Source: Lineolata rhizophorae
Lineage: Eukaryota > Ascomycota > Dothideomycetes > Lineolatales > Lineolataceae
DNA: 64,000 nucleotides
Assembly: GCA_010093515.1 (NCBI GenBank)
Contig: MU001683.1
Coordinates: 250,084 to 314,083 of the forward strand
Direction of reading: 5' to 3'
This document shows positions 35,101 through 46,509 of the stretch, piece by piece (positions within the stretch are counted from its first letter, which is position 1; each line of letters opens with the position of its first letter). Below the pieces are notes generated by a model. The model made no database searches. It was not told the origin of the DNA and saw only the letters and a program-made list of their open reading frames with translations. Position numbers and translations under genes: made by a program.

Positions 35101-38100
35101 GGGACTTGGCTAGCTAAAGAATGCGGATATTGCTTGGCAACGGATACGTAATGCCGCGCGCATCCCGGCACCCTTGAATGAGCCTTGAGCCGCAATTTGT
35201 TTTTCTTGCGGACAATACTTGACTTAGCTCGGCAAAGCGCGGGGTATTTTCTTTCTTCGGTCACCTGTTGTTCCGCGTGCACGCACCATCCACAGTCCCT
35301 TAGAGAACAACACCCGCCCGCGGCTGCAATGGCCTCTACGGATTCTAGCATTTCCCCCAATGCTTCGAATGCCGTAGAGGGCCATCGCGGCCGTCGAGTG
35401 GGTACAAAACGCGGAATACCGCGAGCTAAGCACGGGATCATTTCATGAGGCACAACGACGGAGCCCAAACACCCAACATTGCCGCCATGACAAACATCAC
35501 AGATCCGGATTGGTTTTAGTCCACCCATGGCACCGACAAGGTTTGCACCGTCCCACAACGACGAGCTCTCGGATAGAATAGTATCACCTCTGCGCACATC
35601 AAGCGCCAGACATCCCCTGTCGCCCAATTTCGTGGAGAAGGCTTCGTGACCCTTCAACACTCGACAAAGTCTACGGGGGTGGCGCAGGAGCTCTCATACC
35701 TAGTAATTCGACATTTATAATCGAGCGGAGCATTGCACCTCATGAAGGCATTCTATAACCCACGTCATTCCTGCCTATAGCCGTCAAACGCAACCTACGG
35801 TCGCGTAGGAATCCAGCAGGAAGTAACGAGAATACATGGGAAATACGCAACATCAGAGTACGCACAGGTCCTGTGGGAGCAAGGATGAACAATCCAATAG
35901 ACGAAGCCGATGACTGGGGGGAGACTTGTAGGTATACGAACAACCACACGGTGGGATCACACTGACACAGCCTTACAGGTGGACACGAACAGAGCGTTTC
36001 TCGGAGCAATGTATATTCTTGAGGGAAAGAAAAACATGCAGTGCGGAAGATTTCTCTAACAGAAGAACAGAGTTGTACATAGACAGTTAGCATCAAAACA
36101 GGAGGTTGGGAACAACTGGCCTTGATTCAGCAGCAGGGCGAAGTGGGGCATTCCTTGGGCACGCGTCGGAGGTCTGCCAGGTCCCGTTAGCTGGGCATAG
36201 CTGCGGATAAAATAGCGGCCACATCTGAGTACGAATCAATCAATCAATAGTAACGAGCACTCCGAAGCGAAAGTCGAACTCACGAATACTTAGTCAATTG
36301 GCTCTAGCAGTGATGTCGAAGTGAGATCCTGGTGAAAGACACGCTATAAGTGAGGAGAGATGCAGAACAGAATAGTTACCGGGACTTCCAACCTATGAGG
36401 GCCTTGTAAGACGTCGACGGCTTGCTGCAGCGGGAGATTGGGGTAACGAGCGAAAGAGGAAACCTTTTCCCAATGCGCACCTTGACTGTGAAATGTAGTG
36501 TGAAAGAAAGTGTGAGACAGAAAAAGACAGAGAAAAAGTAATAGAGAAGGGAGGATAGAGATAAAGTAGAGTGTGACTCACCAAGGGCTTAGTACCATAC
36601 ACACTGCAAGACTGCCGAGAGAAGTCACTGGAGATTAACGAACTACGGACCTTCGAGAGACACGAAAGGTTTATAAGGAACCAAGTCCAGGAGCCAGGCT
36701 CTTGGCAGCGTTATTGCTGCCCTGAGATTTCGTCTCCAGCTTTCATCTATTACCTATCCAGCGGGATGCCACATGAAGTCAAGCCCCCTTTATCGCGGGC
36801 ATCTCAGTCTGCCTCACCTTCATGGTCATGTGATTGCAAACCACCTCTCTGAGACGTCATCTGTCTATAAGTGGTGCCTAAGAAATCTGTACTCGGCCAT
36901 GAGGTGGGCCTCAGACATTGGTTCAAAGCCACATTTGTGACGTAAGTATGCGAGGTGATGCTGTTGGCACTGCCTCAAATCAAGAGCTCATAGGGCTCAC
37001 AAGTTTCACTTCCCCAACACCTCCTACGCGTCCCCTGCGGGAGCTGAGGAAGGCGGCATTGGCATCGCCCGCTTGCAACGTCGCTTGTCTCGCGGCTGCC
37101 GAATCCATTGTTCGGTTCTGCCTTGCCTGTATGCATACGTGATCGGGAACACCGGGAGGAAGGTGTGCGATCTCTGGCAGGCACGGATATCCTAGAGATG
37201 TGGCAGATTCCGCTGCCCTGCCGCTTGTGTCTGCCACCACAGCTGACTCTACTAACTCAAGGCAACGTTTTATACCTATAGGTCGAAGTCCAGGACTAAG
37301 TCCCCTTAGTTTTCTCTTCTATCTTGGAAGAGCTCCTTGAAGCCTGATCTGTAAGCCCCTGGATGTTCATGCACTAAGTCCCGGCCCTGCCAATTCCTGT
37401 CATGTGTTCCTGCGTGTCTGTGAATACGCAGCCAGACATGCTCCTCCAAACCGTCTAGGGGCCCGAGAAGCAGGAGGTGATAAGCCATGCCTTACCCATC
37501 TCCGCTCTCGCTCTCGACTCGACCAGGGTGCGTCCGTGGAAAGTCAACTGTAACCCTGCCTCCATGTTTTTGACACGCCCGTAGATGCGAGATCCAACTA
37601 AAGCCAGCATGTCAGCCTGCTTTGCCAATGTGAGAAAGGAATGTAAATCTTTCAGAGGAGAAACTGTGGCATATTTCAGTACTAGCAAGGTGAAGCTAGC
37701 ATATTTCCCTCCTTTCGTTTGCATAGTCCCCCTGTTTCTATCGCGACATATTCATCCCAAGTTGTGGTCATTGAAAGTTCGAAAGACCAGTTTCGAGACA
37801 GTCTGTCAACCAGTGAGAAAAATGGCCCTTTTTCTACGGATGGCAAAGGGAGCGTCATGGAGCCATTCGGATGCACAGCAATGTGTACGCCTTCAACCAG
37901 AGTCCACAAACGCATCCCTATAAACTTAGTTCCACTTTGTCTCTCTAGTCGACTTAGCCGGGATAGTAGAATAAGGCTCATCAACTGCGGCGTCGTCAGC
38001 ATACCACGTACCCTCAATACAGGGACGCACGCCCGCTGCACAGGTAACATGCTCAGCAGCACCGGCCCACCCATGAAAGAGGAAACCCCAATTGACGAGA

Positions 38101-39493
38101 TTAGTATTGTATATTGGTCTGTAATATTGACCCCAAATACTCTGCCCTTGAGACTCCACCAGAGTCTCTTTTCGTTTCATATTTTACCTCATGTACACAC
38201 TTCAAGCCACACACGGAAGTTGACAGTTTTGTTGTAATTGAAACGGAGTATAGATCTCCAGTGTCTATATATGAGAACGCTCTGAGTTCGCCTGTCTGAA
38301 CACATGTGCTGGTGAAATGGACAGAAGATGTGAGAGTAACTTTGCCATACGGATGCCAATTCATTTTGGTCGACTTCGTAGCGGAGGATTACGAAAAGCA
38401 CTGTGTCGAAAACCTATTCAACCTTTACTGCGAGCGTTAAGCCGTTGCTCGCACTCCAAGTAGCCTCTGTACGTATTGAATGCCGAGAAGAAGAGGACCT
38501 AAGTGCCAGGCTGCCTAAGGGATCTACGACGGTGCTGCGTTGCTATACCACGTTTATGATTTCATGGGGTAACAATATGAATCCTTGAGATGGGCTCCGA
38601 CCAACGCATATTATGCTGGCGCGTCGCATTTGCGACTTAACCGCATGAAGTTTTCGATATGATTTCGTTAAGCCAAAGTCGTCCATTTTATAATGCATGG
38701 AAGGTTGACTGGGACTAGTCGTGCTATAAGCTCTTTTACAACTTGTTCCGACATTGTGCTAGACTATCTAGCACCTATTACCTTCGTATGCCTCTACTCT
38801 CACGCATTTACCCACCCAGAAAATCTCCCCTACAGATTACGGACCAGGCTACGAGATACGAAAACCATCCACACCGAGACGCCTATAACCGCATGCCCAT
38901 TGTCAACTTACACGCACCACCATACAATGCTGTCCGTTTAAGCACATGGATGTCGCCACCACTAACCACCAGCCCGGCGCACACTTGCCTCCTCATTAAC
39001 AATACTCATTAACTATCGCAATCAACCCAAGCTAAATAAAATACACAAAAGAAGCAAAAAAGAGCACGAACCTAGGCTGGAGCCAAGCCGCGCCGCGCGA
39101 ACGGAAAAGTCTTGCCACACTGTCATTTTGCCACATCCCGGTCGCATACCCATCAATCGACGCCTGCATGGAACCACCCGCCTGTCGGGGTTAGGTAACG
39201 GAGCTACCGATTCCACATCGCACGGCCTACCTAGACATTCTTCAACCCGCCGACCATCTCAATCAGCATCCAATCTCTTTCCAAGAACAATAAAGGCCAC
39301 GCGTCACACTCGTACCGCCCTCGCCATTCACCGCCTCGCTCGCGCCCAAGCATGAAAAGAACTCGCCCGCAAAACAAAAGCCGGCACGAAACGAAGCAAC
39401 CCCGGCGAGCCGAGCCCAAAAGGCTTAAAGGCAAAGGGCAAACCGAAGCAAAGCACGAGCGAACCAACACCTCGACCCAACCCCGCCCCGCCC
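35101..39493. other. Accessory-like stretch, unrecognised frames
   Basis: A 199-codon minus frame at 35061-35660 overlaps the kinase 5' end; it contains two small Cys clusters (ICDVCHGG, CCSLRDCGWC) but no domain I recognise. Minus-strand fragments at 37455-38180 and 35740-36096 could be exons or relics of unknown genes. From 38.7 to 39.5 kb the sequence becomes C-rich and leads into the 3' end of the next gene. I cannot support a gene model here. Confidence 0.35.
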
Positions 39494-41131
39494 TCAAAGC
39501 GCCCCCTTCCCCCCACCCCACCCCTCGCACCTCCCCTCCAACCCCCTCACCCTCTCCCTAACCCCCACCCACCAACCCGCCCACTCCCCCCTCCACCCCC
39601 CCTCTTCCCCCCCCCGCTCCCGCTCCCCCTCCCCCGCCTCCCTCAACCCAACCTCCCTCTCCACGCCCCGCACGCAATGCCTCACGCGCACCCACCCCTC
39701 GCGCAGGCCCGCCAGCTCGGCCGCGAGGCGCAGCGCGAGCGGGTGCAGCGGGTCGATGCCGAGGTGGGGCGCGAGCGCGAGCTTGGGCGGGTACGAGGCG
39801 GGGAGGTGCGGGGCGAGGGAGTGGCGGATGGGGACGGGGGTCTGCGCACGGTTGGCGGTGGCGGTGGAGGACGCGGAAGCGGCCGTGGTGGAGCTGGTAG
39901 CGGTGGCCGTGGGCGGCGGAGACGGCGGCGGCGCCTTCTCGTCGTCGTCGTCGTCGGCGGCGGCGTCCTTCCGCCGCTCTTGCTGCTGCTCCGTCTGCGG
40001 CCCCGATCCCGAGACCCCGCTTCCGCAGTCGGCCCGCGCTCCTTGCCCGTCCGTCGCGCCTCCCACCTCGCCCGCGAGCTCGTCCAGCCGCCCCAGGCTC
40101 GTCTCCACCGCCGCCGCCGCCATCTGCAGCGCTGTGACGTGCGGCCGCAGCCGCGCCGGCAGCCGCGCCCACAGGCGCTCGGGCATCATCCAGGCCGAGG
40201 CGCGGAGCGGGTCGTACGAGAAGACGTCGTCGTGGTGAGGGGCCGGGAGGGGGATGTCGTTGATGTCGTTGTCATTGTCGGCGTCGTTGTTGCCGCGACG
40301 GTGGGGCTCGTCCGCGGGGTCGTTGGCGCCGTCTGTGGAAGGAGTAGCTGGGGACATGGCGTCGAAGGGGTTGATTTCGCCGTCAACTTCGAGAGGGGAA
40401 GGTAGGAGGAGAGCGGGGGTGTCCTGGTTGCTGCTACCAACGCGGCCGCTGACCGGCGGAGCGGGAGGGCTGTACTGGTGCCTCCTATGGTGGTTGTACC
40501 GATGGCCGAGGTGCAAGTGGTGATTGTTGTGGCTGTGCCTGCGCCACTGGCTGGGCGGGTATGCCGACACTGGGCGCTGCTGATGGTGGTCACCCGTGTA
40601 CGAGTGGGCCCGGCGGTGGTGGTAGTACTTGTGCGCGCTCGCGCTCGCGTTGACGCCCTCGGTGACATGGCCGTTGACTACGTGCTGCTCGAGATCGCAC
40701 GACGGCGGCAGCCCGGCCGAGAAGTGTTTGGAGCTCCGCGGCGAGAGGCGCCGCATCGACAGGCAGAGCGACGAGCTCGACGCAGCCGGCGTCGCGCAGT
40801 ACGAGGGCGAGGCGGGAGAGTGGGCCGACGTCAACCTGGGTGACGAAGACGGTGACGAAGGGGAAGAGACGGCTAGGTCGGACGACGCGGACGTCGAGGC
40901 TGCTGAGGAGACCGAGTCCAAGGACAGCGAGCGCAAGGAGGCATTTAGGTCCATGGCGGTGTCGGTAGCCTTGGGTAGTGATACGGTGTTGATGTTGAGG
41001 TCGGACTGATGGGCTGACACGACGTCCGGAGTGCCGCTCTTGGTGGTGTCGGACAAACGGCCGCCCACCAAGGATGGCTCGACGTCAGGGCGTCCGCCCA
41101 AGTATGAGGAAATCGCGGGACGGACAGGCAT
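39494..41131 (-). CDS. Hypothetical low-complexity protein
   Basis: A single 545-codon frame with strong GC3 bias, unlike the chance frames elsewhere. The first 330 residues are Ser/Pro/Ala-rich and probably disordered, with a His/Tyr-rich patch near 170-230 (KYYHHRR, HSHNNHHLHLGHRYNHHRRH). A more ordered segment around 325-365 (MMPERLWARLPARLRPHVTA) looks helical. An acidic run (DDDDDE) follows, then a predicted amphipathic stretch near 470-500. The last 50 residues are Arg/Glu/Gly/Trp-rich and come from a very C/T-rich DNA tract, so the true end may differ if an intron is present. I recognise no family. Upstream of Pin1 in the same orientation, 1.9 kb from its end. Confidence 0.65.
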   Translation of the reverse strand: MPVRPAISSYLGGRPDVEPSLVGGRLSDTTKSGTPDVVSAHQSDLNINTVSLPKATDTAMDLNASLRSLSLDSVSSAASTSASSDLAVSSPSSPSSSPRLTSAHSPASPSYCATPAASSSSLCLSMRRLSPRSSKHFSAGLPPSCDLEQHVVNGHVTEGVNASASAHKYYHHRRAHSYTGDHHQQRPVSAYPPSQWRRHSHNNHHLHLGHRYNHHRRHQYSPPAPPVSGRVGSSNQDTPALLLPSPLEVDGEINPFDAMSPATPSTDGANDPADEPHRRGNNDADNDNDINDIPLPAPHHDDVFSYDPLRASAWMMPERLWARLPARLRPHVTALQMAAAAVETSLGRLDELAGEVGGATDGQGARADCGSGVSGSGPQTEQQQERRKDAAADDDDDEKAPPPSPPPTATATSSTTAASASSTATANRAQTPVPIRHSLAPHLPASYPPKLALAPHLGIDPLHPLALRLAAELAGLREGWVRVRHCVRGVEREVGLREAGEGERERGGEEGGWRGEWAGWWVGVRERVRGLEGRCEGWGGGKGAL

Positions 41132-42990
41132 GGTAGGCGCGATTCGGAAGAGGCCGAAAGAAAACTTGGAAGGCCCGAACGGGAGGCGCTGAACTAAGAC
41201 TGCCTCGAAGGAATTTCCGGTGGCGTGATACGTCCTGGGCTAGTGCTTGACCAGAGATGATTCCAGGCCAGCAAGAGAAAGGCAGGACGGAAGTCTGGCA
41301 GCGAGTGCGCGAAGTGGGTTGAGAGTTGATCAAGGCTTATCAAAGGGCAAGGGAAAAGACTTGAGTGAGGTGGGGAGTTGAAGTGGGGTTGGGAGGCAAG
41401 ACCGGAAAAGACGCGGGGGGAGCGCTGGCCAATTTATGGACCCGCGGGCCGGCAGGAGTGAGTGTAGGTAGTGAAAGGAAAGCCCGAGTCGTGGCGGCAG
41501 ATAAGTAGCAGTTCTGGAACGCGCAACACGCCCTGACGCGGTCCCCGGTGGAGCCTAAACCCGATCGAGTGAATTATATGTGCGCGGCGGGGCCAGTTCG
41601 GCCGGCGGGATTGGGGGGGAACACTGGGTGTGGTCGTGTTGGTCGAGGGGGCTCGTTCCGGTCGAGAGAATCGCGCAGGCGGCCGCCTTCCGGAGCGGAT
41701 TGGCCGGCGGTCGCGCCTCCGCTGGGTCCTAGCCTGAGCCCGGCCCAAGGAAAGCCCAGCCCTGGCAGGTGTCCGTGACCGCGCGTCCCCGGACGAGGCG
41801 GCGGCAGCCTGAGCCCTCTCCGCCTGGCCACGAAGGCACGCCCCAGATGTGGACAGGTACGACGCGGTTGTGGCGCGCTGGTTCCGCGGGACTGCCTTCG
41901 CTCGCGGGCAACTGGAGGTGCGCGGTCAGAAACTTTGGTTGAGTGACGCGGGGCGACGCGGGGCGACGCGGGGCGGACGCGCAAACGCCGCAGAGCGTTG
42001 CACGGGCCTTGGCCGCTTTGCCGGAGAGACGAGAGAGGCGAGTGAGAGTGAGCTGTGTGGCAGACAACGGGGGTGAGTGATGGCTACGACTGCAGTGACT
42101 TTTTGGTGGAGCGGACTGAAACGAACGGCAAGCCGACGAGCGGGTTGCCCTGCTGGGTATCCGTGCACTGCAGGTTAAAGCCGCACATGGCGAGAGCCGG
42201 GGAATTATATGGACGGCGACTGGGCCAATGGGCAAGAGCAAGGAAGTGGGCGACGACACAAAGCACGCCGACGTGCCAACGTATGCATGGAAAGCTGGCC
42301 GGAATGATTGGAAAATTGCAAAACAAGAAGGCCCGCTTGGTCCCAACGGTGCTCTCGGGCTGCTGCTTCCTCGCAGGTTCCAGGCCCTTCCACGCGCGAC
42401 TGTCCGGAATGAGAAGCGTGCACGACATCAGCTGACATCGTGCATTGCCTACCTGGGAAAGTCCAGCCCGTCGGTTGGAACTCCTCGCGAGAGATCACGA
42501 TGCGCGCCTGGACGGCAGAACACGATGGAAGCAGCCCGTGGCCGACAGACCCACTCCGAGTCGTGCGTCCTCGCCAATCGGGCGCGCCGCCGAGTGCAAA
42601 GAGAGCTGCTCTGCTTTTGGATTTTCATAGCAGCACACCATCTCTCTCCCGGCGACTGCGTTTCCCGTCGATAATCCCACTCCCCACCACGCGCCCATCA
42701 TGATGATTTTTTTGCTTGCGGATACAATAAGGTGAGATGCGCTTCTGGCGCAGGAAAAATTTCTCCCTTTTGTGGAGCAGCTTGGCATTTTGCGGCTACC
42801 TCTTCCGCCCGCTATCCGAGTAGGAAAACTCACACAATGAGGAAATGCCGAGACCTTGGATACAGACAAGGAAAGCCTTGGAGGAGTGAACGCGCCAGAT
42901 GCCTTACCCATCACCCCACAGCCAAGATGAAAAGAGGAAAAAAGGAAGCACAGCATCGAACCGATTCCCCGGGTCGGTGGTGCGAAGTCA
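41132..42990. other. Intergenic: promoter of hypothetical gene and a 10-bp tandem repeat
   Basis: No gene supported. Three perfect copies of the 10-mer GACGCGGGGC lie at 41945-41974. A minus frame at 42495-43514 partly overlaps the Pin1 exons but is in another frame and is not a gene. The first several hundred bases are likely the promoter of the hypothetical gene on the minus strand. Confidence 0.45.
41945..41974. repeat. Three tandem copies of a GC-rich 10-mer
   Basis: GACGCGGGGC is repeated three times without change upstream of the minus-strand hypothetical gene. Purpose unknown; it may be a simple slippage repeat. Confidence 0.9.
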
Positions 42991-43967
42991 TTATTCCAGC
43001 CTGCGCGTCCGTCAGAAGGGGAATGACAAAAATCCGAGATTTGTACCTGCAGAACAACGCTTGGATCGGGCAAGGGCGGCAACAAACTTTGGCCCCGCAT
43101 CTCGGGATGCGGAGCATACAGGAAGGAAGAGGGAACATACCTCTGAATCAGATGCAGCCCGGAATCTGTGTCGACGATGCCGCTGACGTCGCCCGGCTTG
43201 AGCGCGAAGGCCGCCTCCTCGAACTTCTTCTGCATGTCGCCCTTGCCGAAGAAGCCGCTATCGCCTGCGTCAGCGCCGTCCAAGAGCCACCTGCCGCACG
43301 TGACACGCACGGGTAGAATAGAAAAGAGCTGGAAGACGAAAGAAGAGGATGGGCTGCGCCTTACAGATCGCCCCGCTTCCGCGCGCTGCTGCAGTCGCTC
43401 TCCGTCACGGCCAAGTCCCCCAGGCTGACCTCGCCCGACTTGATGCGCTGCTCGTGGCCCGCGATGATGGCCGCCGCTTCGTCCTTGTTCCGGGTGATCT
43501 TGGCCTCGCGCCAACTCGCCGGGCGCCTGCTCCCCGCGTGCTTGACGAGCAGGTGCGCGGCGCGGATCTTGCCTCCGCCGCCGCCTGCGCCGCCGCCTCC
43601 GCTTGCCGCCGCCGCCGCCGGCCGCCCCGTCGTCGAGCTGTGGTAGTTGCCCATGTACACCTTGAGGCGCTCCGGGTCCGTGCCCTCGGGCGGCTCCCAG
43701 CGCGACTCCTTGGTCTCCGGGTTGAAGTAGTAGGGCAGGTTCTTGGAGTTGGAGTGGCGGACCTCCCAGCCAGGAGGCAGGCCGGTGTCAGCCTGCTGGG
43801 AAGGGTGAGGGCCCGGCGCGAAACGCGCGAGGTCTTTGTGTCAGCGTGACGTGTCTTTGTTGCTTTTTTCTTTTTTCTCTTTGTTCTTTTTTCTATTTTC
43901 CCTTTTCCGCCTTCCTCCCCTCTCGTTTGAAGCAAGATGGACGATGGACGGATTTATTTCTTACCAT
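42991..43967 (-). CDS. PIN1: Ess1/Pin1-type WW-parvulin prolyl isomerase
   Basis: Four exons: 43967-43965, 43792-43365, 43257-43141 and 43000-42991 (558 nt, 185 aa). The first exon is the ATG alone and the last is 10 nt (codes LE and stop). Residues 6-36 form a WW domain (LPPGWEVRHSNSKNLPYYF, SRWEPP) and an Ala/Gly linker runs from 59 to 75. The rotamase domain follows with HLLVKHAGSRRP, the phosphate-binding basic patch, the catalytic Cys in SDCSSARKRGDLGFFG (about 135) and SGLHLIQRLE. These enzymes isomerise pSer/pThr-Pro bonds, notably in the RNA polymerase II tail. An acceptor at 43795 would add one Gln. The linker between WW and rotamase is longer than in yeast Ess1. Divergent from RPB9, about 1 kb apart. 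Confidence 0.93.
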
Positions 43968-44953
43968 TTTGACGGCGATCTAGAACCGGAGAGCCGCACT
44001 CGGTCTGGGTTTACTTAAGCGAGCGAGAGTAGACGGATGGAAGGCGGAGGCGAGACCGAGCTCAAGAATCGGGGCCGTGCGACTCGACTGCGTTGCGACG
44101 CGCGCCGTCCGTTAGGGGGATGGGAGGAGCAGGGCGAGGAACAGCGGCGGCCCTGGGCTTAAGTACTAGTAGTGATAGTAAATAAGAGGGTGCGGGCCAG
44201 GCGCGTGCGGTCTTTAAGAGAGGGACGAGGCTCGGTGCCGCAGGAAAAGGCAAAAACGAAAGAGAAGCGTGACGGGCGTTGTGACCCGCGCAACAGAAGC
44301 AACGGGGGGGAGGGGGCGTGCGGTATGGTGAGTGGCAGCGTGTTGACGTGCTGCGGGGGCAACACTGCGGGGGCTGGACCAACGGTGCCCCTCCGGCCCC
44401 TGGCTGGGGCCGCCGCGCTTACACACCTGCCTGCTACGTACGGAGTAGTGCGGTCGGCCATTGCCGTGGCCCGCTGGCGCCCGCCTGCAGCTGACTCAGC
44501 CGCCGCGCCTTCCCTTAGCCGTCGCTAGGCCCTGTCACATGGAGCTGCTGCATTCAACCAGGTGTTGTTGACGGGCGCCGCCTTCAATCGCACCGTGGAA
44601 CATCCACTCTCCGTCCCGTGGCAGACTCACCTTCCGCGCCCGCAAACACCGCCAAAGCTGCCGGCAACCGTGGCTCGTTTGCTTGCCACGTACCTCCTCT
44701 CCACCGCACCTTCCACTTGCTCGAGCGGCAGAGCTACAGCGGCACGACCACGGAGCGCTGCTTCCTCTCGCCTCTACGCCCCGGCGCCGTGACTCTTCCG
44801 CCGTCGACCTTGCCATAACATTCACACACGCGCCTGCGCAAGGCCGCACCCAAGCCGCAGAGCTTAAAGATCTCTACCAGCACAGGTACGCTGCTCGTTC
44901 CCCACACCATCTTATCAAACCCACGAGTCATTTTTCAATCAGAGCTATCCGAG
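43968..44953. other. Shared upstream region of PIN1 and RPB9
   Basis: Nearly 1 kb between two divergently transcribed genes, both tied to RNA polymerase II. No gene, repeat or clear TATA box seen. C/T-rich runs near 43860-43930 lie in the first intron and leader of the isomerase gene. Confidence 0.5.
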
Positions 44954-46509
44954 ATGGCTTCGTTGCGCGCGCCGGCGTCTAACCAGCGTGTACAGTCCGA
45001 AGACCAGTACTCCGAAGCTCCCACCCCGAGTCTAGATTCCGAAGCTTCCACCCTGACTCTACATTCCTCGTCGACCATCAAAGCCGAGTCGGACTACACG
45101 CCCGCACCATCTTCGCACACCATGTCCGCGTCGCCGGCGCCTACCGACGAGGGCGCCGCCAACCAGCAGGGCAAGAAGATCGCCTTCCGCTTCTGCCGCG
45201 AGTGGTACGTCCTCTCCACTTTCATACCCACGTCGAGGTACACATGATCGCGACGGAACGGGCCTATTGTAAGACTCTACATAGCCTAGGACCACTTCCG
45301 CCCCGTGGTGATCCCTCGACACAATATCACCCGCGTCCGTCGCGATATGGCACCTGCATCCCCGCCCAGACCATTCGTCCCCCAAACACAAAAGCAGCCA
45401 CCGCCTTACTAACTCGAAGCCTTCTGGACTTGTGCCCGCCCGCGCCGTGCAGCTCTAACCTGCTGTATCCCAAAGAAGACAAGGACGCCAACCGCCTCAT
45501 GTTCGCCTGCCGCACCTGCCAGTACGCCGAGCCCGCGCCCAACACCTTCGTCTACCGCAACGACCTCTCCAACGCCGTCGGCGAGACGGCCGGCATCACC
45601 CAGGACGTCGGCTCCGACCCCACGGTTGGTCCCCCTTCCCCAGCCCTCAGCCACACCACCTCTAGCACAAACTCCAACGGCCCCGCGAGCGCCTCCTCCT
45701 CTCCTGCCCGCGCTGCCGCTGCCGCCGCCGCCGATGACGACGACGCCTTCGCCACCGGCATGCCCCCAGAGTTCTGCACCCTCTGTGGTGACGAGATCGT
45801 CTGCGAGATCTGCGGCCAGCCCACCGAGTACGGCTGCTTCCTCGAGGTGCTGGACGAGGACGGCGACGTTGACATGGACGCGGGCGCCGGCTTCGTGGCC
45901 TCGTCTTCCTCTTTGTCTGCTCCTCCTCATCATCATCATCAACAGCAGCAGCAGCAGGAGCAGCAGCAGCAGGCGCAGCAGTTCGGCGGTGGCGACTACT
46001 CGACCTCGGCTGCCGCGGGTGGTGGAGGAGGTGCCGACGCGGGCCTATGAGACAGCAAGAGATAAGGAGAGAGAGGAGCCCCGGGAGAAGTAGCCTTCTA
46101 GCATTGCCCGCTCATTTCATTGCCCGCCTGCGTGATGATGAACATGAGAGAGCTTTGCTGACTTATGGATTTTCTCTCCCCTCGTGCGGTTTTGCCCTTT
46201 TCCCTTGCGGGGGTTTTCGGCGAAACGCACGTGTGAGGGGCGTTCTTTTTTCCTTTTTCCCCTTGCGTATTAGTTGCCGCGCATCCAAAAGCCCTGTCCT
46301 TCGTGCAGCGAGCCCGAGGCCGTCTACTTCCAGTCTCAGCAGCGTACGGCCGAAACTGGCATGGTGAGTTCTCCTGTTTTGTTCTTCTTGATGTGGGCTG
46401 TTAGGGCCCCGAAAAGCCGACTTTGGGTTTCGATACTCACGCGGACTTTTTTTTCCCTTTGCAGAAACTTTACTACGTGTGCTGCTCGTGTGGCAACGTC
46501 TGGCAATAA
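44954..46509 (+). CDS. RPB9: RNA polymerase II subunit RPB9, with coding intron
   Basis: Canonical splice: 44954-45204, 45453-45624, 46274-46363, 46465-46509. Starting at Met57 (45122) gives about 129 aa, the usual size; the ATG at 44954 adds 56 Ser/Thr-rich residues and may be leader sequence. The N-terminal zinc ribbon reads FRFCRECSNLLYPKEDK with CRTC. The Jaw/C-terminal ribbon has KPCPSC, VYFQSQQR and YVCCSCGN. RPB9 supports start-site choice, fidelity and TFIIS-stimulated cleavage. The intron between the ribbons is 649 nt with a weak donor (GTTGGT at 45625). It reads on in frame for 141 codons to a stop at 46048-46050 with strong GC3 bias. That alternative form would lose the C-terminal ribbon and gain the extension listed below. 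Family assignment is firm; two forms are inferred. Confidence 0.92.
45625..46050 (+). CDS. In-frame coding extension inside RPB9 intron 2
   Basis: If intron 2 is retained, translation continues 141 codons. The extension has a Ser/Pro/Ala-rich start, an Asp run, two close CxxC pairs (EFCTLCGDEIVCEICGQPTE) with a further Cys after them, an acidic DEDGDVDMD segment, and a His/Gln-rich then Gly-rich tail. Codons end mostly in C or G as in the real genes here. The protein would keep the first RPB9 zinc ribbon and replace the TFIIS-like one by a new Cys-rich knuckle. No family is recognised for this part. Alternatives: an exonised intron, a retained isoform, or a fused separate exon. I do not know which form is made. 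Confidence 0.6.
   Translation, partial: VGPPSPALSHTTSSTNSNGPASASSSPARAAAAAAADDDDAFATGMPPEFCTLCGDEIVCEICGQPTEYGCFLEVLDEDGDVDMDAGAGFVASSSSLSAPPHHHHQQQQQQEQQQQAQQFGGGDYSTSAAAGGGGGADAGL

Noticed and set aside
37926-38180. YADD in a minus-strand frame, resembling a reverse transcriptase motif
   Set aside because: No flanking reverse-transcriptase blocks; four residues alone are not evidence.
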